A stretch of 64,000 nt of DNA, from the NCBI GenBank assembly GCA_024752435.1, contig CP103023.1:1426001-1490000 (forward strand), written 5' to 3'. The notes under the pieces are model-generated. The model ran no database searches, was not told where the DNA came from, and saw only the letters and a list, made by a program, of their open reading frames with translations. Source of the DNA: Allantophomopsis cytisporea. Taxonomy: Eukaryota; Ascomycota; Leotiomycetes; Phacidiales; Phacidiaceae. Both the position numbers and the translations under genes were made by a program. Shown piece after piece: positions 24,845 to 36,000 of this stretch (position 1 is its first letter; every line of letters begins with the position of its first letter).

Positions 24845-25414
24845 ATGGACGACTGGGATAACGTTACCAAGATCGGTAGCAAGACCCGTGGTGGTGGAGC
24901 TGCCAGAGAGACCGTAGTCCGCGGCAAGAGTGCCCTCAACGCCGCTCAGCGATCTGGAAGTGAGTCAGCATCATTGCAGACCCCGAAAACCCTCGACTAA
25001 CCAGAACCAGATGTCACAGCAGAGAAGAAGGCTTTCGGAGTGGGCAACGCTGTGAGTATCCCACATCATACAATCCCCACCACGCCCCGCTAACAATCTC
25101 AAAAGGCCACCAAGTCCGGAGTTGAGGGACAACATCTTACCAAGGTTGACCGATCAGACGACATTGTCAAGCCAAATACCGTCGGCAAGGTAGTGGGAAG
25201 CGCGATCTCGAACCGCAGACAGGAAATGGAGCCAAAGCTTACACAGAAGGATTTGGCTACTAAGTGCAACACCACACCAACCATTGTGGCCGACTTCGAG
25301 CGAGGAACTGCCGTTCCAGACCAAAAGGTTCTGGCTTCCATGGAGAGAGTTTTGGGCATTAAGCTGAGAGGAAGCGATATCGGGGCACCAAGATTCGGTC
25401 CAAAGAAGAAGTAA
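24845..25414 (+). CDS. MBF1: Multiprotein bridging factor 1
   Basis: Coactivator that bridges TBP and bZIP activators, and also a ribosome-collision factor preventing frameshifting. Three exons: 24845-24959, 25011-25051, 25106-25414 (introns 51 and 54 nt), 154 aa. N-terminal MBF1 domain: [16 protein letters not shown] and [14 protein letters not shown]-terminal helix-turn-helix (about residues 90-145): [20 protein letters not shown] and [20 protein letters not shown]. The end GPKKK is typical. The first intron ends in tandem acceptors CCAG/AACCAG, six bases apart; both keep the frame. The second intron ends in a weak acceptor AAAAG. Confidence 0.95.
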
Positions 25415-25758
25415 ACTGATTTTCTTTCCTTGATGGGCTGGGTTGAATTTTCTGGGTTTGGTACGTTATGGAGTGGTTGGATTATTCAGTTACGGTACGC
25501 CGAGCGTTGAATTGCCACTCTTTTGGGACGAGTCTCAAATACTTTCACGATGTTAGATGAGCATGCACTTCGAGCAGTAGATGAGAGTAAAACAAGCATT
25601 TCATTCATAGCCTCAGGCTTTGGGTATCCGGATACATCCTCTATCATGCAACAGTAACGCTATACAAACAATGACCAATATCCAAATGAGACGATTCTAA
25701 AATGCTCTGCAAAAATATCTTAAACCAATGCGCCTAGTTTCCAGCGCTATGCAATCAT
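25415..25758. other. Intergenic between convergent MBF1 and CDT1
   Basis: 344 bp holding the two 3' flanks. No gene or repeat seen. Confidence 0.5.
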
Positions 25759-27282
25759 TCATTTCGAAACAGCTCCCTTAATTCTTTCCTTTATATCATC
25801 GTCCTTCGGCCTAGCATCCCTATCCACAACAATGGCGTCCATTTTCCCAATCTTCACAAGTTTTATCCAATCTGGAGCGATTTCGTTGGCGAGCAGGTTT
25901 AAGCACGTATTCCCCTCATCCTTCGAAATCGGCGTCTTGAAAGAATCCTTCAACTTCTGGAGTAATGTGGGCACGGTGAAAGAAACTCGTTGTTGGCCAG
26001 CCGATCCAGAAGTACTGAGTAATGCAACGACGGACACTACCTCTTCAAGTCGACACAGCGCTGATTTCCTTCCCAATTCCGCCTTCGTGGGAGCTGCTGG
26101 TAGCTTGGATTGATGTAGTTGCTTAGCGCGTAGTCTCTCAAGCAAAGTGGATGAACGCTTTAGCGCATGGCGAGGTTGTTGCTCGATCGAGACAGCTTCC
26201 TTTCCTTCCGTACGTGCCGCCTTGGTCTTCAGTATGAATCCGGACCGCATATCCTCAAGTCTCCGTTGGCCTTTAGCAAGCAAAGGTGACATCTTGACAA
26301 GAGACGCACAGGTAGTGATAGGCTCCAAAGGCAAATCGTCAATGAAATCCTTAACGTCGCTCGTTTTATCTACACATTTGTTCCAAAGTTTCCTCAATCC
26401 AAAGGTATATGTCGCATTCATCGCTTGTTCGTCCAAAGGTTTTGCTATTTTCCCACTCCTACCCAGTCCCCCTCTTATTTCAATACATATTTTTCCATGC
26501 CCATAATCCGATAGACTTAAAATTGAGCTGTGTTTTGGCGGCGTTTTCGAGTCGTCTTTCGCATCAGGAGAATTCAGAACACCAAGAGCCCTTCGAATAT
26601 CCTCAAGAGTTACGCTCCGCTTTCCCCAAGCTCTCGCTACATTTGGAAGTAATAACCTGAGGTCGGCAGGAGTATGGGTACCATTATGCGCGTAATGAAG
26701 TGACAATGCAGTGAGGAAGGCTGAGTGAAGGTTGACTAAATCAGAAAGCTCTTCAGGGAATTCTTTCGATGGATGATCTCTGATGGCAGTATCGCAAGTA
26801 GTATAAATATCTAAATCCGAGGATTCTGAAGCCAGCGGTGAGGCTTGAGCCTTTGAAAGAAATAGTTTGTCCAAGAGAGTTCTTGCGCCTTTCGTAGGAG
26901 TTGAAGTAGGAGTTGACGCGTTGCTGGTGATTGGATTCTGTGGTGTCTGCGGTATTTTCGAAGGGTCATATGAGCGTCTCGTAGCAGGCAAAGGACGAAT
27001 TGGCCTCTCTGCACGAGGAAGTGTAGCCGCAATGGAGGCTAATTTGACATTTGCAGGAGAATCCAGGTCCATCTCATTAGTAGAAACCAGTTTTCTCTTC
27101 CTGCTTGAACCATCTACTTCAGCCGAGATGATCTCTCCTCCCAGTTCCACTTTCGAAGTCTTGCTCAAGATATCCTTTCCAGCAACCTGCGGCTTCGACA
27201 ATCGCGTAAACATATCTAGTCCACGTGGCTGTGGCTGGCTCCTCTCAGGCGCCGCCACTCTTCTCCTCTTAGCAGCCTGCAT
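25759..27282 (-). CDS. CDT1: DNA replication licensing factor Cdt1-like
   Basis: Single-exon 507-aa nuclear protein. The N-terminus is basic (MQAAKRRRVAAPERS) and disordered. The central block at about residues 165-300 (EELSDLVNLHSAFLTALSLHY, then LRLLLPNVARAWGKRSVTLED and IRRALGVL) and a C-terminal winged-helix-like block (about 400-500) match the pattern of fungal Cdt1 proteins. Cdt1 loads the MCM helicase with ORC and Cdc6 in G1. The assignment rests on remembered family patterns, so moderate confidence is given. Two MCB boxes (ACGCGT) lie 108-142 bp upstream, which fits an MBF-controlled G1/S gene. Confidence 0.72.
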   Translation of the reverse strand: MQAAKRRRVAAPERSQPQPRGLDMFTRLSKPQVAGKDILSKTSKVELGGEIISAEVDGSSRKRKLVSTNEMDLDSPANVKLASIAATLPRAERPIRPLPATRRSYDPSKIPQTPQNPITSNASTPTSTPTKGARTLLDKLFLSKAQASPLASESSDLDIYTTCDTAIRDHPSKEFPEELSDLVNLHSAFLTALSLHYAHNGTHTPADLRLLLPNVARAWGKRSVTLEDIRRALGVLNSPDAKDDSKTPPKHSSILSLSDYGHGKICIEIRGGLGRSGKIAKPLDEQAMNATYTFGLRKLWNKCVDKTSDVKDFIDDLPLEPITTCASLVKMSPLLAKGQRRLEDMRSGFILKTKAARTEGKEAVSIEQQPRHALKRSSTLLERLRAKQLHQSKLPAAPTKAELGRKSALCRLEEVVSVVALLSTSGSAGQQRVSFTVPTLLQKLKDSFKTPISKDEGNTCLNLLANEIAPDWIKLVKIGKMDAIVVDRDARPKDDDIKERIKGAVSK

Positions 27283-27389
27283 CTTCGTTGATGAGACCTG
27301 CCGAGCGATAAAATAAGATCTGGCTTAAAATGAAGCAAAAGCTATGGTGGTACGATCAATGGTTGGTGGTATTGTAAGAGGTTCGGAGG

Positions 27390-27424
27390 ACGCGTTCTTT
27401 CGCGTAAAGTGGTTTTCGACGCGT
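27390..27424. promoter_or_regulatory. Two MCB boxes upstream of CDT1
   Basis: ACGCGT occurs at 27390-27395 and 27419-27424, with partial CGCGT copies at about 27400 and 27450. MCB boxes bind the MBF (Swi6-Mbp1) G1/S factor; in fission yeast cdt1 is an MBF target. Function here is inference. Confidence 0.6.
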
Positions 27425-27936
27425 CGGGCGGTTGTTTAACCGCGGCGTCTCGCGTTCGTGCCTGCTGCGGAATGACGTTCGAAGGGTTCGGATTGAGTGA
27501 GTATTGATTTCAGGCAGAACAGAGAAGTGAAGAGGTGTGGTGAACCATAGATGAACCGATGTGACGGATCCTTCTAGATTTGCGGATTTGTACTCAGGAT
27601 TTGTTTTGGTGGTTCTTAGTCTCTGGTGAGAAGTGGGGACAGGTAATTTCACAGCCTATACTCTTGACAACTAAGATAGCTTCAAGGAGTGATTGAACAG
27701 GCTCTGGGGTTATTTCATATATCGAGAAGAATGAAGACGTTCTTGAGATATACTACTATGTACTTTTGGCGGTCAGGAGAGTCAACAATACCACTTTTGA
27801 TTAAGTAGGTCTGCTCATCACGGGCCTCAAAAACGGTTGGCCTGGCTACCAGCGCCCAGGTAAAACATGGTCATGCGTGCTACACCGATCATATGGGTAT
27901 CTATTTTGTATTCACGCAATCTACACTGTATTTCCT
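27425..27936. other. Rest of CDT1-GET3 intergenic DNA
   Basis: No gene seen. A minus-strand frame at 27356-27652 is Arg/Thr-rich and probably only leader DNA. Confidence 0.5.
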
Positions 27937-29017
27937 CTAAAGACCGCCTGCGGGTGGCTCATAAGGATGAATCAACATCTCACTAAACTTCTCCAAACGC
28001 TCCTTTCCTCTAACCTCCTCCACAAGCAATGGCATCTTGACAACATTGAACTCGTCGTACAATTCTTCGATCTGCTCCAAGTATTTCTTCTGCATCTTTC
28101 TGCGCGCATTGCATTGGTCACAATCACTGCCCTTCTTGGGGAAAAGCAGCTGATTGACCACAATGCAGTGTGTGTCGATGTTGTAGCTCGCCAACTCCTG
28201 AATCATTCTTTCTGTCTCATAGAGCGACAAGAACTCAGGGATACAGACACAGACAAAGGTCGTCAGAGCCTCATCCTTAAATTGTGTATTGACCTCGCTA
28301 ATGGTCTCGCGCAATGATTCTAACTTCTCCATCATCTCTGGAAGGTTGGCGCCATTAGGGAGGCCACCTTGTGCGCCCAGAATTCCGTTCAGCATTGGAC
28401 CGAACTGGTTTGAGAGTTGGGAAATCTTGGCCAAGGCCTTTTCGAGGACTGTAGGAAATTGTAAGAACCGGAGAGTGTGACCAGTTGGCGCGGTATCGAA
28501 GATAATGGTTTCGTAAGATAACGACTTGACCTGCTTCAGAACCTCTGCAAAAGACATGGCCTCATCAATACCTGGAATCTAGGAGAGAGTTAGTAATATT
28601 CGATAGCTATCGACTATAGTTTATACTTACGGCAAAGGCCAAATCTTGCATCATGCCTCCCATACCCCCAGCAGGCTCTTGTCCGCCCTCCTCACCCCCA
28701 CCGGCCAGAAGCTCCTGAATGCTACCATTTGGATCAATCTCCATGGCGCTCAAGTTGGTGAAACCATCGATCAATCGAGCCTCCTTGCCGAACTTCTGAG
28801 AGAAAGCATCGGACAAGTTGTGCGCTGGATCAGTAGAGATGAGAAGTACAGAGCGGCGAACCTTTGCTAGCTGAATGGCAAGAGAACAAGAGGTAGTGGT
28901 CTTTCCTACACCTCCCTTACCACCGACAAAGATCCATCGGAGGGTCTTCTGATCGAGGATAGATTGGAGAGTAGGCTCGAGGACGTCTTCGTCGGTGTTG
29001 ATAATGGCGGTAGACAT
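27937..29017 (-). CDS. GET3: Get3/ArsA ATPase, tail-anchored protein targeting
   Basis: Cytosolic ATPase of the GET pathway that hands tail-anchored proteins to the ER receptor Get1/Get2. Two exons: 28631-29017 and 27937-28578 (52-nt intron), 342 aa, normal length. The deviant P-loop GGKGGVGKT (residues 32-40) carries the intermonomer signature Lys. Switch [13 protein letters not shown]; switch [17 protein letters not shown]; CxxC zinc site for homodimerisation: DCDQCNARR (about residues 280-287). A Gly/Met-rich loop ([12 protein letters not shown]) in the client-binding region spans the exon join. C-terminus HPYEPP is characteristic. Confidence 0.97.
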
Positions 29018-30350
29018 TTTCTTATATCTTAGTAAAGTACCAAAGTGAATGTTGTGATCAGAAATTCAAAAGAAATGATAAGAATGTGGCCGAGGTAAGG
29101 TAGGTTGTCCAATAAATCCAGGCTGCGAGGCTGAGAGTCAAATCGGGGTGAGCTTCTCCAATGTTCTCGAAGCTCAACCGCCAAACTGGCCCCTAGGATT
29201 GCTAGCGGCCGCTCATCCATGTCATTCAGAGACCCTCAAATAGCTTCATTGTTTTGATTTTGTAGGCTTCGGATGGTAATAACAGTATTTGTCTACCGGG
29301 GTGATAACATACTATAACATCCAAGTCCCAGAATACCATAAATGAATGATCGAGCTTTCACTTTTCAGGTCAGAATTCGGGATGACTTCCATCGAGGAAG
29401 GCAATGCGGGGTCAAGCTTTAAGGCTGAACTACAAGGCTGAGCACACTTGGCCAACTCCGACATACGACGAGATAGGTAGAGATGGCAGATAAAGAATTG
29501 AGAGATTGGGAAATGGTTAGGTTTACGGAGAAGTTTATGGTCTGAGTTTCTCTTCGTCGCGTCCTCTATCTCTTTTCATTATAGGGAACTGCCAAATCTC
29601 ATCCCAAAATCTATACTCAACAGCGCAGCCCGCCTGAGGATAATACATTTTGGCCGGAGGTTGAGTTGAGATTATTCGTTGTGGGAGGAGAGAGAGTATT
29701 ATTATATGCCACTATCGTTTAGGCTATGGAGTTATACTACATATTATGGGAGTTAGATACGAAACTTAGAGATTTAGGGGAATTTGTCGTGTCGGATATA
29801 TCAAGTTCAAGGATAAAGAATCACTACAATGACATGATAATGAAAAGTAAAACATTATATATATAAAAATCCATGCATTGCATACAGAAATTTAGTCAAC
29901 GTACAACACCGAACAAAGCCCAATCATTCCGATTTCCTTTCAGTTTTCCACTGTCCAAACCAAATCCGCCCAAAGCGCCGTTGTCCCAATCCGCCACCCC
30001 TGGCATGAGCCTGCATCTAAAAATTCCCTGAAAACCAACAGGACAAAAAGCCACGCTTCGAGATTGATATTAAGAAAAGACAAAAGATAGGTCAAACCAT
30101 GTACGAGAGCTATAAACGATAGTAAACTCTACACACAAATCGAGATAACAAAAAGGGAATGTAACTTGGCATGCCAACGGTTTTCTCAGGAACGGAGGAT
30201 GTGTAAGTCCAAAAGTTGATGAGAGATAGGAAGTGAAAGGTTATCAAACAACCTGAAGGATCTTGGAAGAAATCCGAACGAGTATCTCTATCCGTGTTGA
30301 CGAAGGGAATGTATTCTATCAATGCTTAGTTCGTGAGCTTGTGCCCACCG
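29018..30350. other. Intergenic 1.3 kb
   Basis: Holds the GET3 promoter and the 3' flank of the 895-aa regulator gene. No gene, tRNA or repeat seen. Confidence 0.5.
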
Positions 30351-33085
30351 CTAGTGTCTAGCAGCATATAGATTTCTAGTCTGCTGCGACTCTTCCACAC
30401 GGTAACTCCTACCAGACGGTTGCTCCTCGCTTCTGTTCGCAGGATAATGCATGTCGTGATCATGGCTATGGCCGTGAAGTGGTGGATGTGGATAATGACG
30501 TTGTGGCTGTTGTTGTGAGCTTGGAGAATGAGAGTAGTGACCTGGTATCACGGGTGTGCTCAAATGTCTGTTATGACCATGAAGCTGCTGTGGAGGATGA
30601 GAAGCATAGTAATGACCATGAAGCTGCTGTGGAGGATGAGAAGCATAGTAATGACCTTGAGGAGGCAGATTGTGGGGTCCGGGGTATGGGACATTGACAT
30701 AAGAATGGCTGTGACCGGTGCGAGGCGTCATGTCAGGGTTCGAGGGGGCACGCTGGAGCTGGCCAGGACGACCTTGTGAGGGGAGGATGTGCTGTGGTGG
30801 GGGTGGAGGGAAGTGTTGTGCTGGTGTAAACGAGTAGTTTCCATGGCTGTAGTGCACAGCTCCCATATCAGACTGACTTCTGTGATGCGCTGATCGTTTT
30901 GGTTCCTGGTGGCTATACATGTGACGTGGAGCGCCGGATGGCGTACCAAATCTGTTGTCCAACTGGGCGGCTGTTGATTGGCTTGCGCGGCGTTGAGGTG
31001 TCGGAGCCGGGAGCGGGATTTGTCTGGCTGAGACTGACGACGATCGGTAATGCTGGCGAGGTAGTGCGTGATGAGGTTGGCTGTCGTAACCTCCTCTGCG
31101 CTCATAGCTTTGTGGGGTTTCCTCTTGGTACTGCTCCTGGATATGCTCGAAAGCGCTACGATGAGGGATGTGCGAGGGATGGCGCATTGGCATCTCTAAT
31201 GGAATGGAGGCAAGACGTTGGCGTTGAGAAGAAGGGGAACAAGAAAAGCGGTCTTCTTCATCGAGATCTTCCATTGAACGCTTGCGCTTTTGTTGTGGCG
31301 AGGTCCCTGGGCCTCCGTACATTGCGGATGCATTCCATTTTATGGGTTGGCTCATACGTCGAGGTTGTGGGTTATCATTTCTGAGCGCTGCTCCTCCAAG
31401 AGATTGAGATCTCTTATGCACAGTCCCAGCAGGCTTTCGCTTCGAATAGCCTTGAGGGGACTTTGGTTCCTCGGTATCAAGAATGATGTTGGGCAAGATT
31501 TCGATGTCGGGAAAGGCTGAGAGTATGTCTTCTTCGATCTCAGTGTGAAGACGATCGAATATCGTCTTGATGTACTCGCTGTTGAATCCTCTACCAGTCA
31601 TATGTTGAAGCCATTTTGGAACAGCAGTTGGAGGAATTGGCTCGGACCTCTCTTCATCCTCAAGATCTTCACTACCCCCTCGGTCTTCGTTGTTTCTACT
31701 CTCTTCAAGCTCAGCAAGATCATCCAAACGCTTCTGCTCTCGCTTTCTGACTGCAAGGCCCCAATCTTTGACGATTCCTCCCTCTCCCTTTTGCCTATTC
31801 ATATCGCTCCAGTGATCCAGGCGCCAGATTTGTTCTTTGATCAAATTGCACTGTAGCTTCGCATATTCCTTCTGATTGCGATAACGGCTTCGCTGATAGT
31901 GTTTGCGACAGAAATGAACCCATACTGATTGTGGAATTAGGCGTGTGCACATCTTATTACGCCCAAAGATATGCGAGATGGCCTTACGAGGCTGAGACTC
32001 TGTGTTGCAGTTCGCGATATACATGCAAACAATGCCATTCTGTGCAGAGTCACCTTCAGCTTCTGGAGGTGTATCAGGTGTAGAATGCGGTACATTCCAG
32101 GATGCTTCTGGTGATTGGCGGTCTGGATGGTGCGATGATGGTGGGGTTGGCTCTGGTGCAGGTCCCATAGAGGATGGTTTCTTTGACTGTCTTCCATCAG
32201 TGCCTGCCGCAGCAGCAGCAAAATCAGGCGCTGAAATAGCTCTCTTATGGCGTAGAGTAGATGTTGATTCAGTAGTCGATGCAGATCTAGGAGTACTTGA
32301 TGTAGGTCCCAGCTGGCTAGAGCTGCAACATGTTAGAACTGCAAACCGTAAGACAAGTTAATAACCTACCCACGACGGCCTTGCGTCAGATCGTTTTCTG
32401 CGTCAAGGGATCTAGGATGATTAGATAGTGATGGTCGTTTGAATAAAATTGCGTCGCTTGGAGATCCAGGTCTAGACTGCTCAGGATAATCTTGAGAAGG
32501 CGACTCCACTCCTGACATCGAGCGGGTGCGCATGACAGAAGGCATTGTAAGATCTCTCGACGAGTCACTAGGAATCTGTAGTTGAAGGCGATGTCCGGCC
32601 GCAAATGCTAAGGTGTTTAGAGAGCCTTTAAGTAAGGATTCATCAGTGACCTTTCCAGTGTTGCTTGAAGGTCCAGAATATGGTTGATTTGCTTGGTCTT
32701 CTTCTGATAGCTTCTGTGAGTCGATGATGCTACTCGAAGGATGAAAGCCGCTAATAGTTGATGTTGATGAATATCTTGAGTGATTATTTGATGAGGAAGC
32801 CGATGCGAATGAAGAAAGGCTACTTCTGCTGTCTGACAGTCGATGACTCGACGATACTGGCTCAGGTGACTGTTGGGCCTCAGTATGTTGACTGGCCTGA
32901 TTCACAGAAGTGACTGTATACGTGGCTGTGACCGAACCTTGAGGCTTGTGATGGCTATTCACTGGCAATGAGTAGCCTCCTGCGTCCCAAGGCGTTCGGC
33001 TGCGAGTTGGTATTGGCCAATGGTCTCCCTCATTTGGCTGGTCAACAGCCACTGAGGGTCCATTCAGGAGAGAAGTGACGTCCAT
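30351..33085 (-). CDS. Fungal-specific developmental regulator (probable)
   Basis: Two exons: 32370-33085 and 30351-32322 (47-nt intron), 895 aa. The only folded-looking part is a Cys/His-rich block at about residues 330-440: QNGIVCMYIANCNTES, then HIFGRNKMCTRLIPQ, SVWVHFCRKHYQRSRYR and QCNLIKEQIWRLDHWS. This resembles the conserved core of fungus-only regulators annotated as ORP1-like or Medusa-like; I cannot decide which. The rest is disordered: Ser-rich N-terminus, and a His/Pro/Gln-rich C-terminus with an exact 39-bp tandem duplication. A very long gene-free upstream region (33.1-37.7 kb) fits a heavily regulated developmental gene. Nuclear location is inferred from the basic segments (SKRKPAG, QKRKRS). 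Confidence 0.75.
30573..30650 (-). repeat. 39-bp tandem duplication coding a His/Tyr-rich 13-mer
   Basis: Two identical 39-bp copies (30573-30611, 30612-30650) plus a partial third. Each encodes the 13-residue unit HGHYYASHPPQQL in the C-terminus of the regulator. The unit length is a multiple of three, so copy number can change without a frameshift. Confidence 0.9.
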
Positions 33086-36000
33086 GATGAGTATCTTAAA
33101 AATCTTTAGAGCAAGATTTTTAGGATTATGAAGTATCGTCCAGCAAGAGGAGCAGCGTATGAAGCTGGATCGTGAGGGGTATTATGGGAATGTAGGGAGA
33201 ACAATTCCAGAAAGATCCTAATGGCGGCTACGATTCGATCGGACCATTCAGCATGAATGCACAGCACTTCAGACTTTGCAGCTCTTTCGACTCCGGAAAA
33301 TGGGTTCTAGGGTTCGAAAACACCTTATGGTGGCTATGCCCTTGTATTATGTGTTGTAGATCGAGAATCGTCTGAAACTCAAAAAGGGCTGCAGAAGATG
33401 AGTGTATGAGTATGTAAGTGAGTAGACGGAGGAGTGAGTAGACTTCGTGGAAGCAAGTACACACAGACACAGTCAAGCACAGTCGACCACAACACGCACA
33501 GAACGCAACGCACAGTCAGGCGAATAGAGAGGTGAACCAAAGGTGAACCAAGGTAGACCACCCGAGTGCTTGTTGCTTGTTACAAATATTCTCTGAAGGA
33601 TCCGAATGGCCAGCAGACCACAGCAGAGCACGCTGTATGGAACAATAAGATTATCAAACTTATCGTTGGATCGACGTTGAACGGATGCACTGACCATCCC
33701 GATTTGGCATGAAACACCTGAAACGCCAGTGTTGGATTCTTGTATCGTCTGAAAACCCTCCTACCCTTAGACGGTCCTTAGTCTAAGGGTTAATGTGAGG
33801 TCAGGTGAGCCAAGCACAGGAGTTCAGGAATTTAGGAATTTTGTTTGAAAGAAATGGAGAGGGAGGATTGGATTAAGGATCGAGTTCGTCCAGAAGAGGA
33901 AAAGTCAGAGACGAAAGGCAGGGGATATGTGGAGAGGGAATAAATAGACCAAAAAAAGGGAGTAAAAAATAGCTTTAGGGTCAAAATAATAATAGATAAT
34001 AATAATATGGATTTTTTTTGGGTATCCGTGTCTTGCAATGTTGAATTCATTTCAATACCACTGCTGTGCTTGTGTTGTGCTTGTCCTCGTCCTCATCCAT
34101 GTCCTGAGATCTTGGGAGCATAAGAGCATGGAGCACAGATGAAATCAGTTTTGCGGTACGAGAACTACCTCAACACCTCAAGCAACCCCAGCGATTGGGT
34201 CACGGAAGTGTCATGGAACACTGCCGTGTCATTGAATTTGACAACGTCTTCAACGTACCTCAGACACTAGGTAATTCTCTCCGATCCGATGCAGCACTGG
34301 CGAACAAGGTCGAGGAGATCTCGGGGCCTACGCGTCGGCTGCGCCTTTCCCAGGATTCGAGGAGGACAGACGAATGAGAGTGCAATGGCCATTAGAACAT
34401 TCGATGAGAGAAAGATAGGACGAAGGGGCAGACATCTGTCATTCAGCATCCAGCCATGTAAGGCTGCTTGTTCTTGTGCAGCAGTCAAACACACTCGTGT
34501 CTTACAGATATTGAGTAGACGAGTTGAGTTCACTCTGGGTGCTTTGGGTGGTGTAGTGAAAGGGGAGTGAGTGGGTTGGTATTGATGGGCCTCCCACTTC
34601 CACTCCACGTTGAGAGGCAGGCAAAGCTTGTGCAAGGAAAAGGCTACCTAGGCCTACCTTATGGAAAAGACATTTCTCGACGGCGACCGGCATGGTTAAT
34701 GTGAGTGTGAACAAGAGTGGACCAGAGGTGCCAGAACTTTTGCCCTTACCGTGATGCGTCGTGCAGAGGTAAAGTATGTGCATTGAAAGTGCTGGACAAG
34801 CCGAGTTTGATGTTCAGACTTCTTCCCCACACCTTTTGCGCGTCAGTTCATGCTAACCTCTTGACTCGTCGCTTCGAGATCGGAGCCCTGTCTATTATAG
34901 ACATGGGTGTGTGACGGACGAGCAGGGGGGCGAAAAGGAAGGAATATGTACAGTACAATACAATACAATAGAACAGAATAATGGTTTGAAAAGTATCATT
35001 GCGTAGTGTTAACATTGCACATCGTCGACTTGTCCAACACGATAACTGTCTGAACACAAGCCAGAGTGATTCCTTCGTCTACATATCTTCTGGAAAGTCT
35101 GATCCCGTTTGCCAATTGTGCGTCACTTTTGTCTCCGATAGGAGATCATGGCGGAATAGTGTCTGTGTTCTGGTCGTCTGAGCCACTGAAGGGCAAAGAT
35201 CTACTCAAGGGAAGAACGGTTGATCCAGATTCGAGATTGGAGAAGCAGTGAACTGTTTGTGCGCAGTCACCAGTGCACTCACTCTCACCCTCCTCCCCTC
35301 CTCTCCTCCTTTCTGAGCAAGCAAAGGAGACTTTCTTTTCAGTCTGTTCACCAGTTCCATCACTTGTTCAGTTCATTATTCATACTTCAGACAGCCAATC
35401 ATTCCAACCAGGCCAGCCAAGCAAGTCAGAAGTGTATTCCTTAGTCGTCAGTAAAGTAGCCTTTTGCTACACTAATTCGCTTTGACACCGCTCTTCTGCA
35501 ATCCACATAAGCAGTGCAATTCGTGCCTCCTGTACGGTTATGTACATACAGTTTTTGAGTCCAATTCTCTGTACTGCGTATCGTGTAGTAGTGTCTACAG
35601 CGTACAGTATAATTACTCGCAAAATGTGCCAACTGCATACTCGAGCGCGTGGTAGCGATCTAGAACGGACCCAACCAGTTTTGGCCAGATGCAAATGTCT
35701 GACCGTCAAACCCGGATAAATGCAGGTCGGTAGATCCCGAGTACCCAGGCAAAACCCTTGGGGGTCGCAGCTTTAAAGGAGTCCGGCACTGATGCACCAC
35801 TGGGCCATTTCGTGGCCATTTGGCTACTCTTTGTCGAAGAAAAAAGGGCTAGGCTTCGGGAGGCCTTTTGTGATAGAAACTTACAGTACATGTTCTGTTG
35901 CGCTGCTTGATGCTCGAATAATGCCTGCAGCCACGCGGAATATCTTGCCGTTCGGTGCATATGCGGTGGTTTGCCCTCATACTTGTACAATACCTGAATG

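Noticed and set aside
25001..25012. Alternative acceptor in MBF1 intron 1 (CTAACCAG, six bases earlier)
   Set aside because: It would lie only a few bases after the probable branch A; kept as a possible minor isoform only.
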